A DNA stretch of 64,000 nucleotides from Oscarella lobularis (GCF_947507565.1 NC_089177.1:1054001-1118000); one strand, 5' to 3'; shown: positions 10,646 to 22,231, counted from the stretch's first letter. The notes: generated by a model not told the origin, from the sequence alone. Program-made: numbers and translations.

Positions 10646-11189
10646 TGCGAGCTGATAATTGACACGATCATGCACCCGAGGGAGCACAGGGTCAGGGAAG
10701 GGTAGCTCTTAGCTGCGTTACAGGGTCACATTCACATGACAGGTAAAATGGTCGGCACTGTATACGATTTCGCTCATTTGATATCTGAATGGAACACCTG
10801 AAATCTGTGTCTCTGAGGCATAGCCAACAGGTGTCCCATTTCCAGATAGAGAGAGCATCTTACACTAACAGTCAAGACAGGCATGTGCTGGACTGCTGTA
10901 CAGAGGGTGTTCGGGGATCACATGATGGCTTACAGCAGGCCATCATTATCTAGTATATAATATGCATGAAAGCACGGAAACATTTTACCGGCCTTTGTTC
11001 GTGCTTCAGAAAGGACGAGGTCAAGGGTGTAGGTACGAAGGACAGTTGCATAGAAGCCACAGCAATAAGCCCCATGTTTTAGGACTTAGAGCAAAAAACA
11101 ACAGGTGAAGATACGGTCGTGAGTCATACTCATAGACTGTCAAACCTTAGGTCCCGGGATCTCGTCTCGTCTACAGCCGCATTTTAGAT

Positions 11190-11432
11190 CACGATGTCAA
11201 TCACGCGCAAATGCAGTAGGAAGAGGATCACACTTCTTCTCTCTCGCCCTCTCGATACGACTATCGAATAGAGCCCTTCGCAGCTCGAGTATTTTGCTGA
11301 AGCAGCGGCTGAATCAAAACGAGGTTTTGATGGGTGGGACCTCCGAGACAAAAGAACGTTTTTGCCCGAAGACTCCCGGACATTCTCCAACCGCGTCGAC
11401 GCTCTTGCTCTCGCGACGAGCGCCTCATTCTC
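11190..11432 (+). pseudogene. Second, more decayed GNE relic
   Basis: 11282-11320 resembles GNE exon 1 (the CGCAGCTCGA...TTGCTGAAGCAGCG stretch at 16888-16940). 11369-11432 matches exon 2 around 17451-17540 (CTCCCGGACATTCTCCA and CTCGCGACGAGCGCC) with an internal deletion. It then fuses directly to coiled-coil gene debris. Confidence 0.65.
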
Positions 11433-11945
11433 ACGCTGTTGACTTGCTTAGTTGCGCGCTCTTTCGCGTGTTTCGTCTTAGGAGGCGAGGAACTGCACCG
11501 CTGAATGATCGATTAGAGTCCTGTCGTATTTAGGTTCGTTTGGATCGTTCTAGTCAGAAATCTAAGCTCATCGCGAGACGAAACGGCAATTGGATCAATG
11601 CAAGACGAATTTGAATTTCGCTTTGGGAAAATCGACGTTCTGAATCGACGTCTCAAAGAGACGAAAGTCGATTTGACGCAAAGTGCGGAGAAGTTGAAGA
11701 TCGAGTCGCAATTGAATCAGAGGTGAGAGCCGACACCTTATTTGTTGTTTGCATGTAACTTTTTTCAAAAGAATTGGCCTCTCGGTGTTGAAAGCAAGAA
11801 GCTTCTCTGAGAGAGAAAGAATTTGAAGAGGAGAGGGATGAAGGAGCGGGAAGCTTATAAGCGAAAGATTGAAGACATGGAAGTGAAATGCAGCAGGAAG
11901 TTTACATTGCTCAGACAAATCGGAAGGGAAAAGGCAAAGGAAAAT
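11433..11945 (+). pseudogene. Degenerate copy of the coiled-coil gene
   Basis: Parallels 4360-4972 exon by exon, including GATCAATGCAAGACGAA, the intron with TTTTTTCAAAAG and the tail GAAGGGAAAAGGCAAAGG. Several small deletions and an early stop (CTGAATGATCGATTAG) break the reading frame. It lies convergent to type A copy 3, as the intact gene does to copy 1. Confidence 0.8.
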
Positions 11946-12024
11946 AAAAAAGGTACTGTATATAAAGTAAATATAGATTTTATATCTCAATGAGAACTGG
12001 GGTCTTTCCTTTGTGGGGCTGAGC

Positions 12025-12807
12025 TCATATGTATCCTCCAAACCAGAACTGTGTAGTCGACTGTGGAGACGATGTGCAGCTGAATTGAGGATTGGTTCGA
12101 CCGTAGAATCCCCAGTTGTCCTCACTAGAAACAGCGTTAGGTGTGGTTTTCATTTCACAATGTTCTAGGGAGCTGTCATGGTGAAGGTGCCACGTAGTCT
12201 CTCTTTGCCCGAAATTGACTGTAAGTGGAAATTCTAGCCGTCCTCGTAATTGTATTAGTTCTACGGGTATGCACGTTCCACTTCCTATGAACTTGACGGG
12301 GTTGAGTTCGCTCATTTTAACTCTTACGTAATCTTTAAAGTTGATTCCCACTTGAGGGAAATTGCATGCGGCTCTCCAATGCGTAGACCTTTCGGCCAGT
12401 CGCGTCATTCTGTCCTTTGACAAACGATAATAGTCCCAACGAGGAGAGTTTTCGTTGACAGGAAAATTTTGCGTGAATGAGTATTTCTGAAATCCTTTAG
12501 CGTTATACTCAAGAGCGAAGGACTCAACGAGAGTGTAGGCGGCACCCACTTCAGAATTGATGTCGCAGAAGACTGTGTAGCGTTCAACGCCGTCGTCAAT
12601 TACGTAGTAGCCACAACGAGTTGCTCCGTGCTTCATGTGATCCAGACAGGATCTGGCCGTGTAATTCACAGCCACAAAAGGAACAGGATTGCATCCGCAT
12701 GAAGGAAATTGTGTCGGGCAGTTTGCCTTTTTTTGGGCGACAGCATCCAATATTCCAAAGAGCATACAGCAGCTGAGAAGTAGCGTTGATGAGCGGTGAG
12801 ATAGCAT
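12025..12807 (-). CDS. Secreted fibrinogen-like domain protein, type A copy 3
   Basis: Single exon, 260 residues, almost identical to the copies at 5049 and 6385: same signal peptide, CGCNPVPF, CGYYVIDDG, STHWRAACNFPQVG and FWFGGYI end. Differences again cluster near the 3' third (GQRETTWHLHHDSS). Its position beyond the coiled-coil relic marks it as the first gene of a repeated block. Confidence 0.85.
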   Translation of the reverse strand: MLSHRSSTLLLSCCMLFGILDAVAQKKANCPTQFPSCGCNPVPFVAVNYTARSCLDHMKHGATRCGYYVIDDGVERYTVFCDINSEVGAAYTLVESFALEYNAKGFQKYSFTQNFPVNENSPRWDYYRLSKDRMTRLAERSTHWRAACNFPQVGINFKDYVRVKMSELNPVKFIGSGTCIPVELIQLRGRLEFPLTVNFGQRETTWHLHHDSSLEHCEMKTTPNAVSSEDNWGFYGRTNPQFSCTSSPQSTTQFWFGGYI

Positions 12808-12861
12808 CCTTGGTATGGTTGAATTACGATTTGAACTGGCTAACTAGAGGTGGTTCTTGGT

Positions 12862-12871
12862 CCTTATATCG
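12862..12871 (-). promoter_or_regulatory. TATA-like box of type A copy 3
   Basis: CGATATAAGG about 55 nt upstream of the start codon, as in the other type A copies. Confidence 0.55.
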
Positions 12872-13202
12872 AGTCGCTAAAACCTTTTAGTTACGTAACG
12901 TCGGTTTTAGAGAGTATTAAGTCACGGTATCTCACTAACTGTCGCGTTTTAGGCATTACAACGATCACGTGCGTTGGCCCAACGCGCGGGTCAATAGGAA
13001 AGTATAGTGCCATCCTTTGTCTCGTCTTCATCGTGGAGTACTCAATAACTCACGGTTCAAATTTGCAGCTGTGGTTACGTGCAATGGAACAGACGACTCA
13101 GAGAGTAATATAGACGTAGTCACCGGACTACACCGCTATAATGGGTCTCTGATTGAGCCTGGCAGATAAGAAAGATTGTGAGCAAAATGGTATATTATAG
13201 TC

Positions 13203-13300
13203 GCCACAGACATGCAGATGAAAATGCAGCTCAGCTGGAAGTTAGCATCGTGCAGACAAATCAAAAGGCAACAGAACAGGCAAATAAGACAAAGGTAGCA
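13203..13300 (+). pseudogene. Fragment of the coiled-coil gene last exon
   Basis: Contains CAGATGAAAATGCAGCTC and GTGCAGACAAATCAAAAGGC, matching the same end-of-gene segment as the other fragments. It sits next to the 3' end of type B copy 3. Confidence 0.6.
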
Positions 13301-13343
13301 GTAGTTTTAACAAGACCTTGGATCTTTCCACGTGGAACTGAGA

Positions 13344-14158
13344 TCATATGTATCCTCCAAACCAGAACTGTGTAGTTGACTGTGGAGACGATGTACAACT
13401 GAATTTCGGATTGGTTCTACCGTAATGTCCCCAGTTGTCCTCACTACTAACAGCGTTGGGTGTGGCTTTCATTTCACACGACTGTATGGAGCTGTCATGG
13501 TGAAGGTGCCAAACGTTTTCTTTTTGCCAGAATCCGACGGTTAATGGAAATTCTAGTCGTCCTCGTAGTTCTATCAGCTCTACGGCTTTGCATGCGCCGC
13601 TTCCTATGTACGTGACGGGATTAAGTTCGCTCATTTTGACTCTGACGTAGTCATGGTAGTCTATTCCGACTTCCGGAAAATTGCACGTGGCTCGCCAATG
13701 CGTTGACAGACCGGACAGTCTAAGCATTCGGTCCTTTGTCAAACGATAATAATCCCAACGAGGAGAATTATGATTGACGGGGAAATTCTGAGTCAATGAA
13801 TATTTGTGGAATCCTTTCGTGTTGTACTTAAGAGCAAAGGACTCGATGAGAGTATAAGCAGCTCCTACTTCCGAGTTGATGTCACAGAAGACTGTGTACT
13901 GTTCGTCGCCGTCGTTGATGACGTAGAGGCCGCAATGAGAAGCTCCGTGCTTCATGTGATCGAGGCAGGACTTGGCCGTGTAATTGTGAGCAATAATGGG
14001 AAAGGGATTGTTTCCACATATCGCCTTGATCGTAATCATAGATTTGGTGACAAGTAGTAGCCTATACACTGTACCTTGTCTTTAGAGTCGTCAACGAGAG
14101 CTGCTGGCATTGCTGTGACAGCTTGGAAGAGGCAAGCAAACAGCACGTGAGAGAACAT
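13344..14158 (-). CDS. Secreted fibrinogen-like domain protein, type B copy 3
   Basis: Two exons, 14075-14158 (signal peptide and linker to SKDK) and 13344-14024, joined across a 50-nt intron in frame; 254 residues. The body reads GLYVINDGDEQ, STHWRATCNFPEVG, DYHDYVRVKMSELNP and ends FWFGGYI. Its 3' third resembles type A copy 2 (FWQKENVWHLHHDSS) more than other type B genes. That suggests gene conversion between the two types. Confidence 0.83.
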
Positions 14159-15084
14159 GACCTTTAGTGTGGCAGGTGAGATTGATGAGCTGGCAGTGTG
14201 CGAACGCCGTCACTTATATATGCGCGAAGGCAAGGCAAACCCGTGTTTTGTCCTTGTTTTTTTCCGGCTTCCGTCCTGTACACATCCGTGCATTTTCCTT
14301 GTTCGCGCGCACCCTCTGCCACATCCTATTGGGTTCTTTCGTTCGACTTCGTTTTTGCCCAGCGTGTAAGCAATCGCGACCGTGGATTCGAAGAGCACGC
14401 GTTCCGTGGAAGTAAGAACACCTCCTGACCCCCATGAGCTATTAGGAAATCAATTAAGACCCTACGTTTCAGTTTCACCCCTATTTTGTATTTGATTAGA
14501 GTCTGCTTCGTTCTAACTTTGCATTTTTCTCACTAGCTGTTGGTAATCGTGACTTGCAGATGTCGATTAGAGAGGATGATTTGCTCCCGTTGCAATTCAG
14601 AGCATGCTATGCTGTTTCTGCTTGCAATCTCGAGGCTATTCACCAAAAGAAATTAGTTAACGACATGCAGATTCCGATGCCACATGGCTAAGGAAACAGT
14701 TCAAATTGCACTGAAGATTGGTGAGATAGAGGCGGCCCTATCTCAAGTCATTTTATACGTCATGTTGTACGTCACACAGTTAGGCTTAATTCGAGCGCAT
14801 TCATTCCAACCGGTTTTGCTTAGACCTATTGAACTCATGTCGGGTTAGAAGAAGGAACGATAGCAGCTCTGAAAAAGAGATACCTAAACCGCCGGGGATC
14901 CGTTGCCGGGGGGGGGGGGGGGGGGGGGGGGAGTTTCGTAAGTACAACAACAACAATTCTATTCCAAACTGTCAAAAACTTCAAGGCAAGAACAGAGAAA
15001 GCAGAGTCAAAGACAAACAATGACAGCCACAAACATGTAGTAAACAGAAAAAGGACAAGACGCGTTCTTTGTGGGACTGAGAAC
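14159..15084. other. Intergenic stretch with a 24-nt G run
   Basis: Promoter side of type B copy 3 and 3' side of type B copy 4. No gene is recognisable. An uninterrupted G run lies at 14908-14931. Its exact length may be a sequencing or assembly artefact. Confidence 0.5.
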
Positions 15085-15908
15085 TTACAGGTATCCTCCA
15101 AACCAGAATTGTGTAGTCGACTGTGGAGATGACGTGCAACGAAACTCCGGATTGGTGTCTCTATAGAATCCCCAGTTGTGCTCACTAGTGACAGCTTTAG
15201 GTGTGGCTTTGATTTCACAATTCTGTAATGAACTGACAGTGCAAAGGTGATAGTTATCCTTACTTTGCCAAAATGGGACGGTTAGATCAAACTCTAGACG
15301 TCCTCGGAGTTGTATCAGTTCTACGGTTTTGCAAATAGCGTCTCCTGTAAACGTGACGGGATTGAGTTGGCTCATTTTGACTCTGACGTAGTCGTGATAG
15401 TCGATTCCTACCTCCGGAAAATTGCACGTGGCTCGCCAATGTGTTGATACTCCGGATAGTTTAAGCATTCGGTCTTTTGTCAAACGATAATAATCCCAAC
15501 GAGGAGAATTGTGATTGACGGGGAAATCCTGAGTCAATGTACGCTTGTTGAATCCTTTCGTATTGTACTGAAGAGCAAAGGACTCGACGAGAGTATAAGC
15601 AGCTCCCACTTCCGAGTTGATGTCACAAAAAACTGTGTATTGTTCGTCGCCGTCGTTGATGACGTAGATGCCACAGTGAGAAGCTCCGTGCCTCATGTGA
15701 TCAAGGCAGGACTTGGCCGTGTAGTTGTGAGCAATAATGGGAAAGGGATTGTTTCCGCATATTGCCTTAATCATACTCATAAATTTGGTGGCAAGTAGTA
15801 GGAAGTCTACTGTACATACTGTACCTCGTCTTTAGAGTCGCCAGCAGGAGCTGCTGGCATTGCTGCGACAGCTTGGAACAAGAAAGCAAGCAGCAGGTGA
15901 GAGAACAT
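15085..15908 (-). CDS. Secreted fibrinogen-like domain protein, type B copy 4
   Basis: Two exons, 15825-15908 and 15085-15765, with the usual type B intron; 254 residues. It is the most divergent intact copy in the 3' half (VPFWQSKDNYHLC, GFYRDTNPEF) and ends FWFGGYL. It has one extra Cys near LCTVSSLQNC. The signal peptide and linker resemble the other type B exon 1 sequences. Confidence 0.83.
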
Positions 15909-16308
15909 TAACCTTCAGTGTATAGCAGCTAGGTGAGACCGATGTGCTGGCAGTGTGCAAGCGTTGTCGTATATATAATGAAAGCCACCGGATTTGCATC
16001 CGCCGTTTTTTCTGTGCATGAGTACAAATCCGTATTCAACGTTCCTTACGAAAGCCGGTACTGGTTGGCTGGGTGGCGAATTGTATTCCCTAAAATGGAG
16101 TCTGTTGCAGTCTGGCTATTACGAGGACGTCAATTCCGCTTTCTTTTCGGGTTTTAGACAGACCTCCCGTTTCAATCGTTTATTTATATAGAGCATTCTA
16201 AAACAGGTCTTATTACTGCTCCCTAATTTGTCTCGTGCTTTGCCTACGAAAGACCATGCACGCTGGTGCAGTGGGCTCCGTTATAACTTCGCGCGCGCGA
16301 TCTTCCTA

Positions 16309-16638
16309 TCAGTGGCGGAATTGAGTTTGCTGAGTCAATGATTGAAATTTGAAGTGCCTGTTGTTCTGTAGGGAAAAGGATCCCACTTCAGAATTGATGT
16401 CACAGAAGACCGTATACCGTTCAACGCCGACATAATAGCCACAGCGAGAAGCTCCGTGCTTCATGTGATCGAGGCAAGACTTCGCCGTGTAATTTACGGC
16501 CACCACAGGAAGAGCGTTGCATCCACACGAGGGAATTTGTGGTGGACAGTTTGACTTCTTTCCTTGAGCAACCATGGCATCCAAGATTCCAAAGACCGTG
16601 CAACAGGTGAGAAAGACGCTAGCACTGTACGAAAACAT
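16309..16638 (-). pseudogene. Truncated fibrinogen-like gene, type A copy 4
   Basis: Intact start, signal peptide and first third (SCGCNALPVVAVNYTAKSC), more diverged than other type A copies, with a small in-frame deletion after CGYYVG. Similarity ends abruptly at FCDINSEVG; the last 23 codons before the stop at 16309 are unrelated. The remaining two thirds of the gene are missing. A short secreted product cannot be excluded, but a decaying gene is more likely. Its 5' end faces GNE across 233 bp. Confidence 0.75.
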
Positions 16639-16871
16639 TTTAGTGCTAATTAATTAAGAATTGGCTAACTAGAGGCGGTCCTTCGCCCTTAAATATACTC
16701 ACTTAAAATGACGTAACTGCCGTATTTAAGTATTTGAGACTCTACCGCATTTTACGACACTGTACTCTTTCCGATGCACGTGAGCGGTGTTACTCGCAGT
16801 TATTCATCCGGGAAGTGGCCCTCCCTCCTTTTTTTCTCCGTTCTCCTTCGATACGACGTGTCTCTCTCGAA

Positions 16872-19628
16872 ATGGAACCACTCGCAGCTCGAATTCGCGT
16901 TCGAAACAGTTCGAATATTTCGCTGAAGCAGCGCCTGAAGATCTGCGTGGCCACGTGCAATCGAGCCGACTACTCGAAGCTCGAACCGATAATAACGGCC
17001 GTTCAAGCCGACCCCGATCTGTCGCTGAGCCTCATCGTTCTCGGAACTCACCTCATCGACGACTACGGGTAAGAAATAGCTGTTGAGGGCGGGCCGAGAA
17101 AAGAAAACACTCACTAGTTTTCTCGATGGTCCTCTCGAGAGCGAGAGCGTTGTCAATACAGTATGCCCCTCCTCTTTGGAGAAAGCGTTTCTCTACTATA
17201 ATGCGATTTTTATACATGTCGAGTCCTTTGCTTGGAAACAAAACGCTAAAGTAACGTTCGATTTTAATTAATTAATTAATTAAATAATTAAATAAAATCG
17301 GATTTCTAATTAATTAATTTTATCGAGTTATTGTCTTCTAGTTCCACTGTCCGCTTCATCGGCTTCCCCATCGAGCAACGCCTCCACACGATCGTCCGCG
17401 GCGAAGATGAGGCGGCGATGGTCGAATCGGTCGGCCTATCGCTCGTCAAACTCCCGGACATTCTCCAGCGCGTCCAACCCGATCTCCTCGTCGTCCACGG
17501 CGATCGCTTCGACGCGCTCGCTCTCGCGACGAGCGCCGCGCTCATGAACTACCGCATCGTTCATCTCGAAGGCGGCGAAGTGAGCGGAACGATCGACGAC
17601 TGCATACGACACGCGATCACCAAACTCGCTCACTATCACGTCTGCTCGACCGAGCGCTCGCGTCGTCGTCTTCTCGCCATGTGCGAGCATCCCGAACGCG
17701 TGCTGCTCGCCGGCTGTCCGTCCTACGACAAGCTCCTTCGCGCCGATACGTCGCCGAGCGTTCTCGTGCGCCTCTGCGAACGCTATCAGCTCAATCCCGA
17801 ACAGTTTATCATCGTCATTCAGCATCCCGTGACGACCGATTTGCAGAGTTCGCTCAAAATGTTTCAGATCGTCGTCGAGACAGTCATTGAGTTCGATCGT
17901 TCGACGCTCTTTCTCTATCCCAATATTGACGCCGGTTCGAAGGAAATGACGCGAATCATGCGTCAGTACGGACTCGACGGCTCCTCGCAACGTTATCCCA
18001 AGGTAGGGGGGAATTAAACCTCATTACATTGATAGCTGTACAAGGCAGAGACATAGTACCTACGCATGTTTCACTCGCCACTATATAGTCTATTACGTTC
18101 GGTGCCTACTGTATCTTCTCTCCTCTCCCAGATCAAGTCCGTCAAACACGTGCCGTTTGACGACTTCATCGTTCTCCTCGCCAACGCCGCCTGCATACTC
18201 GGCAACAGTTCGTCGGGCATACGCGAAGCCGGCGCGTTCGGCACGCCCGCCGTGAACGTCGGCACGCGTCAAACGGGACGCGAGAGCGGCGAGAACGTCC
18301 TTCACGTGCGCGACGCCGGTTCGACGGAGAAACTGCTTCACGCTCTCCGTCTCCAAGTCGGTCGTCGCTATCCGCCGTCGCACATCTACGGCGACGGCGA
18401 AGCGGTGCGTCGAATCGTCGACTTTTTCAAGGCCGTCAATCTCGACGACGTCATACAGAAGGATTTCAGTTTTCCCGCCATGCCGATGAGTTCGAGCGTC
18501 GACATCGATCACGTGCTCGACGTGCAAAGCGCCGTCGCGATCGACTTGGGCGGAACGAATTTGCGCGTCGCCATCGTCACGATGCGCGGTCGCGTTCTTC
18601 ATTGCGCCTACGCGCCGAATCCGGACAACTTCCGCGATCGAGTCGCTTCGATTACGTCGCTCGTCGACGAGGCGAAAATCAAGGCGCTCGAGATGAATTG
18701 TCGTCTGCAGGGAATCGGGATATCGACGGGCGGACGCGTCGACGCGCGTCGCGGCATTCTTCTCGAGACGACGTCGCTCATACCCGATTGGCACGACATC
18801 GACGTGCGCGGAATGCTGGCCGACGTCATCGATTTGCCCGTGTGGATCGACAACGACGGCAATTGCGCGGCGCTCGCCGAACAGCGTTTCGGCAAGGCAA
18901 AAGGAATTGACAATTGCATAACGATTATCATTGGAACAGGTAAGCGTGGTTGCTTGGGTCCTGTAGTAACTCTGTACTTATAATAGGTCAAGTGATTGCC
19001 TATGAATGTGTTTATACTAATGATTTTATCGTTTTTAGGAATTGGCGGCGGCATTTTGGTGAATGGTGAGCTTCACTACGGTGTCAATTTCTGTGCTGCC
19101 GAGCTTGGTCACATGGCTGTGAGCACAGACGGTCCACTTTGCTCGTGTGGACAGCGCGGCTGCATCGAAGCAATAGCTTCTGGTTTCGCTTTGGATCGAG
19201 AAGCGAGACGTCTTCACGAAGCCGGCGAATTGAATCCGAATTTAGAAAAGGACGTCACTCCCACTGGTACATATATGGCTATCCTGACCACGAATTAAAT
19301 AAATTTATTTATAGCCGTTCATTTAACTGCCGCCGCTAAGTGCGGCAACCAAAAGGCAAAGGAGATCATTGAGCAGGGAGCGCGCGCTCTCGGCATTGCC
19401 GTGGTAAATATGCTTCACATGCTGAATCCAAAGATCATAGTCTTGTGTGGCCACATGGCTCCTCTCTATCGCTCCACTGTCGAGGAAATGATTGAAGGTA
19501 GGGCTCTTCCGAGCGCTAAAAATGTCCTCGTTGAAGTGTCGGAGCTGAAAGAGCAGGCACTCCTTGGAGCTGCTGGCCTAGTCTTTGGTTATTCGAGTCG
19601 TAGGCTATATGGAATTGATGGAAAGTAG
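16872..19628 (+). CDS. GNE: Bifunctional UDP-GlcNAc 2-epimerase / ManNAc kinase
   Basis: Five exons (16872-17068, 17342-18002, 18132-18939, 19039-19266, 19315-19628) join in frame to 735 residues, close to the 722 of human GNE. The first half is the hydrolysing 2-epimerase ([59 protein letters not shown]). The second half is a ROK-family sugar kinase ([32 protein letters not shown]). It includes the Cys-rich zinc motif [11 protein letters not shown]. It makes ManNAc-6-phosphate in the cytosol, the entry step to sialic acid. The fusion of both enzymes is typical of animals. Two relics of this gene lie upstream at 8601-9280 and 11190-11432. Confidence 0.95.
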
Positions 19629-19789
19629 AGGCAAGGACCTCTGCGCAGTAACTCATGCGAGATTATTATTTAAAGTCACATACATACCGTATGAGATATT
19701 AGTTTTTTTGTGTTATTCAATCGTTTGGAAAATGGGATTTGTTTGTGGTGGAGTTCGCGCACGTCCGGGACGTTTCCTCCTGTAGCAAC

Positions 19790-21579
19790 ATGGCGGATTC
19801 AATTCGAGCCGTTGAACGCGAATGGAGCAAAGCGAGCGCAAAAGTCGACCTCGCTCGTCTCGTCTCGACTCAGAAGCTCGGCGATCTGTCGGCGCAGCTC
19901 GGCGAATGCGGCGAATCGCTACGGGAACGCGGTAAACGTCGCAAAAACGGTCGTTTCCTTCGTCGAACGCTTCGCGCTAGGCGCCGACGACGACGAAATG
20001 AGCGACGAGCAAGTCGCCGCGTTGTCGGAGCACCTCCAAAAGGTGCGAGACGGCGCGTCGAAGGTGAGTTCCGATCACAAGGAGCTCCACGGCAACATTT
20101 CGAAGATCGGACGCGCAATCGACAAGGTCTTCGGGCGCTGAAACCCGTTTTCGGGCGACCCGCGACGCCGTTTTTCCTTTCTCTCTCTTTAGAACTTCAC
20201 GATCGATTTGGATGCGAGCGGACAGGAGAACGTTTTCGAAGCGCCCGAACGCGCGCGAATGCTCAACGGCGTTCTGTGCGATCATTTTCTAAGGCAGGGT
20301 CGTTTGGACGTGGCGCGTCGTCTCGCCGAAGTGGGGCCCCCTCTCAAAAAAATATTTAAAAATTTTTAATTCGATTTGTTTGTTTTTTTTTCTGTAGGAG
20401 GCTGGATTGAATTTGAAGGATGAAGCGATTTCGCCTTTCGTGGCGTTGAATCAGATATTGGAGTCGTGTCAAGAACGAAATTTGGAGCCCGTGCTAAGGT
20501 ATTGATCTTTTTCTCTTCCAAGAAAAATCGTCTCCGTAGCAAAGCTGGACATGCACTTGTGCATTAGTTTGCGCACAGGCGCTCTCCTCTGTTTTTTTGC
20601 TTATATCATAGTCTCTCGTCAAGTTTCTCGGCTGAGCCTTTTTCCTAGTATTGGAATTGAGGTCTACACATCTTGATACATCTTTTCTCTATATACAGCT
20701 GGGCCGAGGCGAATGGCGATTGGCTGAAATCGCGCAACAGTTGTCTCGCCTTCAAACTTCACCGGCTCAAATTCCTGAGCCTATTAGAGGCAGGTGAGCG
20801 AGCAAGAGCTCTGGAATACGCCAAGAACTTTGCACCGTACGCGGAAATGAAAAAACGAGGTAAGACTAGAGACGGAGGGAGAAGACGATTGATTAGAGAA
20901 ATTTTAGAATTCCAACAGTTAATGGGATGCTTGGCATACGCCGGTAAAGGGCTCTCAACGTCTCCGTATGCGTTTCTGCTGGATCCCGTATATTGGACGG
21001 AAGCCTGCGACGAATTCATGAAAGAGGCGTGTGCGCTGTCAGGACTGCCAGTAACCAGTCACTTGTCCGCTGGGTAAGACAATGCGTTTTTTATCAACTT
21101 GGCCCTGATATGTGTATTTATGGTCTTATGGATGGTTTTAGGTTGGCTGCTGGCTGCTCTGCTTTGCCCAATCTGCTGCAAATCAAGAGCGTTCTGCGTC
21201 AGCGACACGTCCACGACATGTGGAGTGCTATGGATGAATTACCTGTATGTAGGGATCTAACTTTCTCTGTGCCACCTCATAGTCATTCTCGTTTATAGAT
21301 TGAAATTGATATTGGGTCCGAGCAGCTCTATCATTCCATCTTTGCCTGTCCCATAATGAAGCAGCAGTCGACGTCTGAGAATCCGCCCATGCGACTGTCG
21401 TGCGGGCACGTAATTTCGCGTGATGCCATAGATCGTCTATTGACGGGATTGAGGTGAGAGGGAGTGGGAACGTAAGAGTTTATGGCCTAACACAAAAGGA
21501 CTTCCGTACGTGTAGATTGAAATGCCCCTATTGCCCCGTCGAAATGCAAGCAACAGATACGAAAGTAATCCATTTTTAA
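19790..21579 (+). CDS. RMND5A: RMND5/GID2 subunit of the CTLH/GID E3 ubiquitin ligase
   Basis: Nine exons (19790-19931, 19981-20126, 20193-20330, 20398-20498, 20699-20859, 20908-21073, 21142-21244, 21299-21453, 21516-21579) give 391 residues, the length I recall for human RMND5A. Conserved stretches are [38 protein letters not shown] (LisH/CTLH region), [14 protein letters not shown] and [12 protein letters not shown]. The C-terminal RING-like finger has [20 protein letters not shown] and [10 protein letters not shown]. With its partner MAEA it forms the catalytic centre of the CTLH complex, which ubiquitinates metabolic and regulatory proteins. As in relatives, the finger lacks some canonical zinc ligands. 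It begins 161 bp after GNE on the same strand; no functional link is implied. Confidence 0.95.
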
Positions 21580-21831
21580 TTAGGAATAGAGATAATGACT
21601 ATTAGCAACAAACAATCCTTTATTACTGTACAGTACTATGTGAAAGCCACGTAGAAGGAATAGGCATCAACAAGCCCAAAATATTTGTGCAGACGAGTTA
21701 TCTAATCTATAGGGCCTCCTAAAGGAATTACTGAAGAATGCGGAAGAGCCTGATATGGTACACCAGTAGACTTCTTCTCTTTTTCAGTTTCACATTTTTT
21801 TCTTTAGGAGCGTCCGTCCTGGGCAAGACGT

Positions 21832-22048
21832 CATAAAACTGCTCCGGGGTCCTGAGCATGATCCTGTCACAAAAAACTGCTCCGGGGTCCTGAGCATGAT
21901 CCTGTCACAAAAAACTGCTCCGGGGTCCTGAGCATGACCCTGTCACAAAAAACTGCTCCCGGGGTCCTGAGCATGACCCCCAGCGCATAAAAAACTGCTC
22001 CGGGGTCCCGGGCAAGACCCCCAGCGCATAAAAACTGCCCAAGCATGA
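21832..22048. repeat. 38-bp tandem repeat, about 5.5 units
   Basis: Unit AAAACTGCTCCGGGGTCCTG followed by AGCATGATCCTGTCACAA. The last two full units change their end to CCCCCAGCGCAT. Each unit holds an imperfect palindrome around GCTC-CGGGGTCCTG-AGC. Confidence 0.9.
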
Positions 22049-22201
22049 GGGGAGACTATATGCAATTTTTTTCATATTTTTATTGAAAATAAAAGGTCTT
22101 TATCCTTTCTCTTGTCCTAGCTACCCTAACCTATCCTATCTACCTATCCTATCCTAACTAATCTACCCTACTAGACCGCGCGTTGCCGCTGCATCGGGGT
22201 G

Positions 22202-22231
22202 AACGCACGGCATGTAGCAATGCCGTGCGTT
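22202..22231. repeat. Inverted repeat (hairpin)
   Basis: AACGCACGGCAT and its exact reverse complement ATGCCGTGCGTT separated by GTAGCA. Confidence 0.75.

Larger units (their letters stand above)
10202..11180. other. Gene-free stretch with hairpins
   Basis: No coding signal. It holds two near-perfect hairpins (listed separately) and a weaker inverted pair near 10785-10845 (GGAACACCTG and CAGGTGTCCC). This looks like insertion debris between two blocks of the tandem array. Confidence 0.5.
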
